Below, piece after piece: positions 6,362 through 6,884 of a DNA stretch of 6,884 nucleotides. Source of the stretch: Verrucomicrobiota bacterium (GTDB lineage: Bacteria; Verrucomicrobiota; Verrucomicrobiia; Verrucomicrobiales; Akkermansiaceae); the NCBI GenBank assembly GCA_009885905.1, contig VFJU01000073.1:1-6884 (forward strand), written 5' to 3'. The notes below the pieces were generated by a model. That model did no database searches, was not told where the DNA came from, and saw only the letters and a program-made list of their open reading frames with translations. Made by a program: the position numbers and the translations under genes. How positions within the stretch are numbered: position 1 is the first letter of the stretch; each line of letters starts with the position of its first letter.

Positions 6362-6884
6362 ATGCCCTGCCACAAAGGATCCGCCGGAATCCCGCATCGC
6401 CGCTGCGGTTTATTCCGCCTGATCCTCGCCGCCGCAGCTCTCATCGGCGGCTCGGTGCCGTCCCATGCGGATCTCGGGCTGCCTCAAGAAGCCTATGGCG
6501 TTTGGGACCGGGAAGGCGGGCATGCTGTTAGCCAATACCCCTACGTCCGGGGGCAGGAATATGCGGCGGAGTGGACGGCAATCAATCCGGCCCGGAACAC
6601 CTTTGACTGGGCAGCGCTGGATAGCCTGTTGCAGTTGGCCTTCGATCAAAACCAGAGATTTTTCGTCAAGATCCAGCCCGTCTCCTCGACGACCATGCCG
6701 CCTTGGATTTTCGCCGCAGGCGTTCCGCAAATCGTTTGCCCCACCTACACCTACGGGTACTATCTGGATCCTGAATTTAAAATCTACTTTGAAGAAATGG
6801 TGCAGGCGCTTGGCAAACATCTGCGCGAGGACGTTCCGGCTCATCTGGCGAATATCGTATCTTTCGTTCGCGTGGACACCGGCA
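6362..6884 (+). CDS. N-terminal part of a secreted TIM-barrel glycosidase-like protein (beta-galactosidase/GH42-like), cut by the window edge
   Basis: An open frame of 174 codons runs off the right end. Residues 1-36 form a signal peptide: basic start (HRRC), hydrophobic core LILAAAALIGG, cleavage after SHA36. The visible mature part has the look of a clan GH-A barrel entry: a first strand with YVRGQEYAAEW, then NPARNTFDWAALDSLL (the 'what is done on day one' helix that sets up the barrel in GH42/GH5-like proteins), then FFVKIQPV and MPPWIF, and near the edge FVRVDTG. The acid/base and nucleophile glutamates of such enzymes would lie beyond the window, so activity cannot be judged. The start at 6362 is the only ATG giving a signal peptide, and an in-frame stop lies at 6314. 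Family assignment is from general resemblance; the frame and export signal are seen directly. Confidence 0.8.
   Translation, partial: MPCHKGSAGIPHRRCGLFRLILAAAALIGGSVPSHADLGLPQEAYGVWDREGGHAVSQYPYVRGQEYAAEWTAINPARNTFDWAALDSLLQLAFDQNQRFFVKIQPVSSTTMPPWIFAAGVPQIVCPTYTYGYYLDPEFKIYFEEMVQALGKHLREDVPAHLANIVSFVRVDTG

Noticed and set aside
6244..6531. 95-codon plus-strand frame overlapping the start of the last gene
   Set aside because: It runs through the shared regulatory motif and the AT-rich leader and is out of frame with the signal-peptide-bearing gene at 6362, which continues coherently to the window end.
6410..6844. 144-codon minus-strand frame opposite the last gene
   Set aside because: Its translation has no recognisable pattern, while the opposite strand shows a signal peptide and barrel motifs.

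Overview
The window looks like chromosomal DNA from a Verrucomicrobiota bacterium, most like the Verrucomicrobiales (Luteolibacter/Haloferula type). The evidence is a secreted protein with autotransporter-associated beta-strand repeats that ends in a PEP-CTERM tail (PEP, hydrophobic helix, RRRR), followed by several secreted glycosidase-like proteins. None of the four genes has a convincing Shine-Dalgarno site. The lineage call is inferred from protein style, not from a search.

Layout. Bases 1-445 hold no credible gene. They contain a roughly 196-bp imperfect fold-back repeat (about 79-274) built from nested inverted repeats around a 16-bp palindrome, then an A-rich leader with candidate control sites. 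Bases 446-2737 encode the PEP-CTERM beta-strand-repeat protein, closed by a strong stem-loop at 2776-2808. After a 177-bp gap come two tightly spaced genes, 40 bp apart and probably co-transcribed: a secreted (alpha/alpha)6-barrel glycosidase-like protein (2915-4318) and a secreted clan GH-D (GH27/GH36-like) TIM-barrel glycosidase (4359-6212). After another 149 bp a fourth gene starts at 6362 and runs off the right edge. It has a signal peptide and the start of what looks like a beta-galactosidase-type (GH-A, GH42-like) TIM barrel.

How it may work together. Three consecutive exported carbohydrate-active proteins suggest a small glycan-degradation locus acting outside the cytoplasm. The PEP-CTERM protein would be displayed or released at the cell surface. 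The strongest link between the flanking genes is a shared upstream signature: TGTCCAT, exactly 14 bases, then GTGGTGTGTAA. It occurs 70 bp before the PEP-CTERM gene and 63 bp before the last gene, which suggests common control. The substrate cannot be read from the sequence. No transporter, sulfatase, regulator, RNA gene, CRISPR array or transposase is visible.
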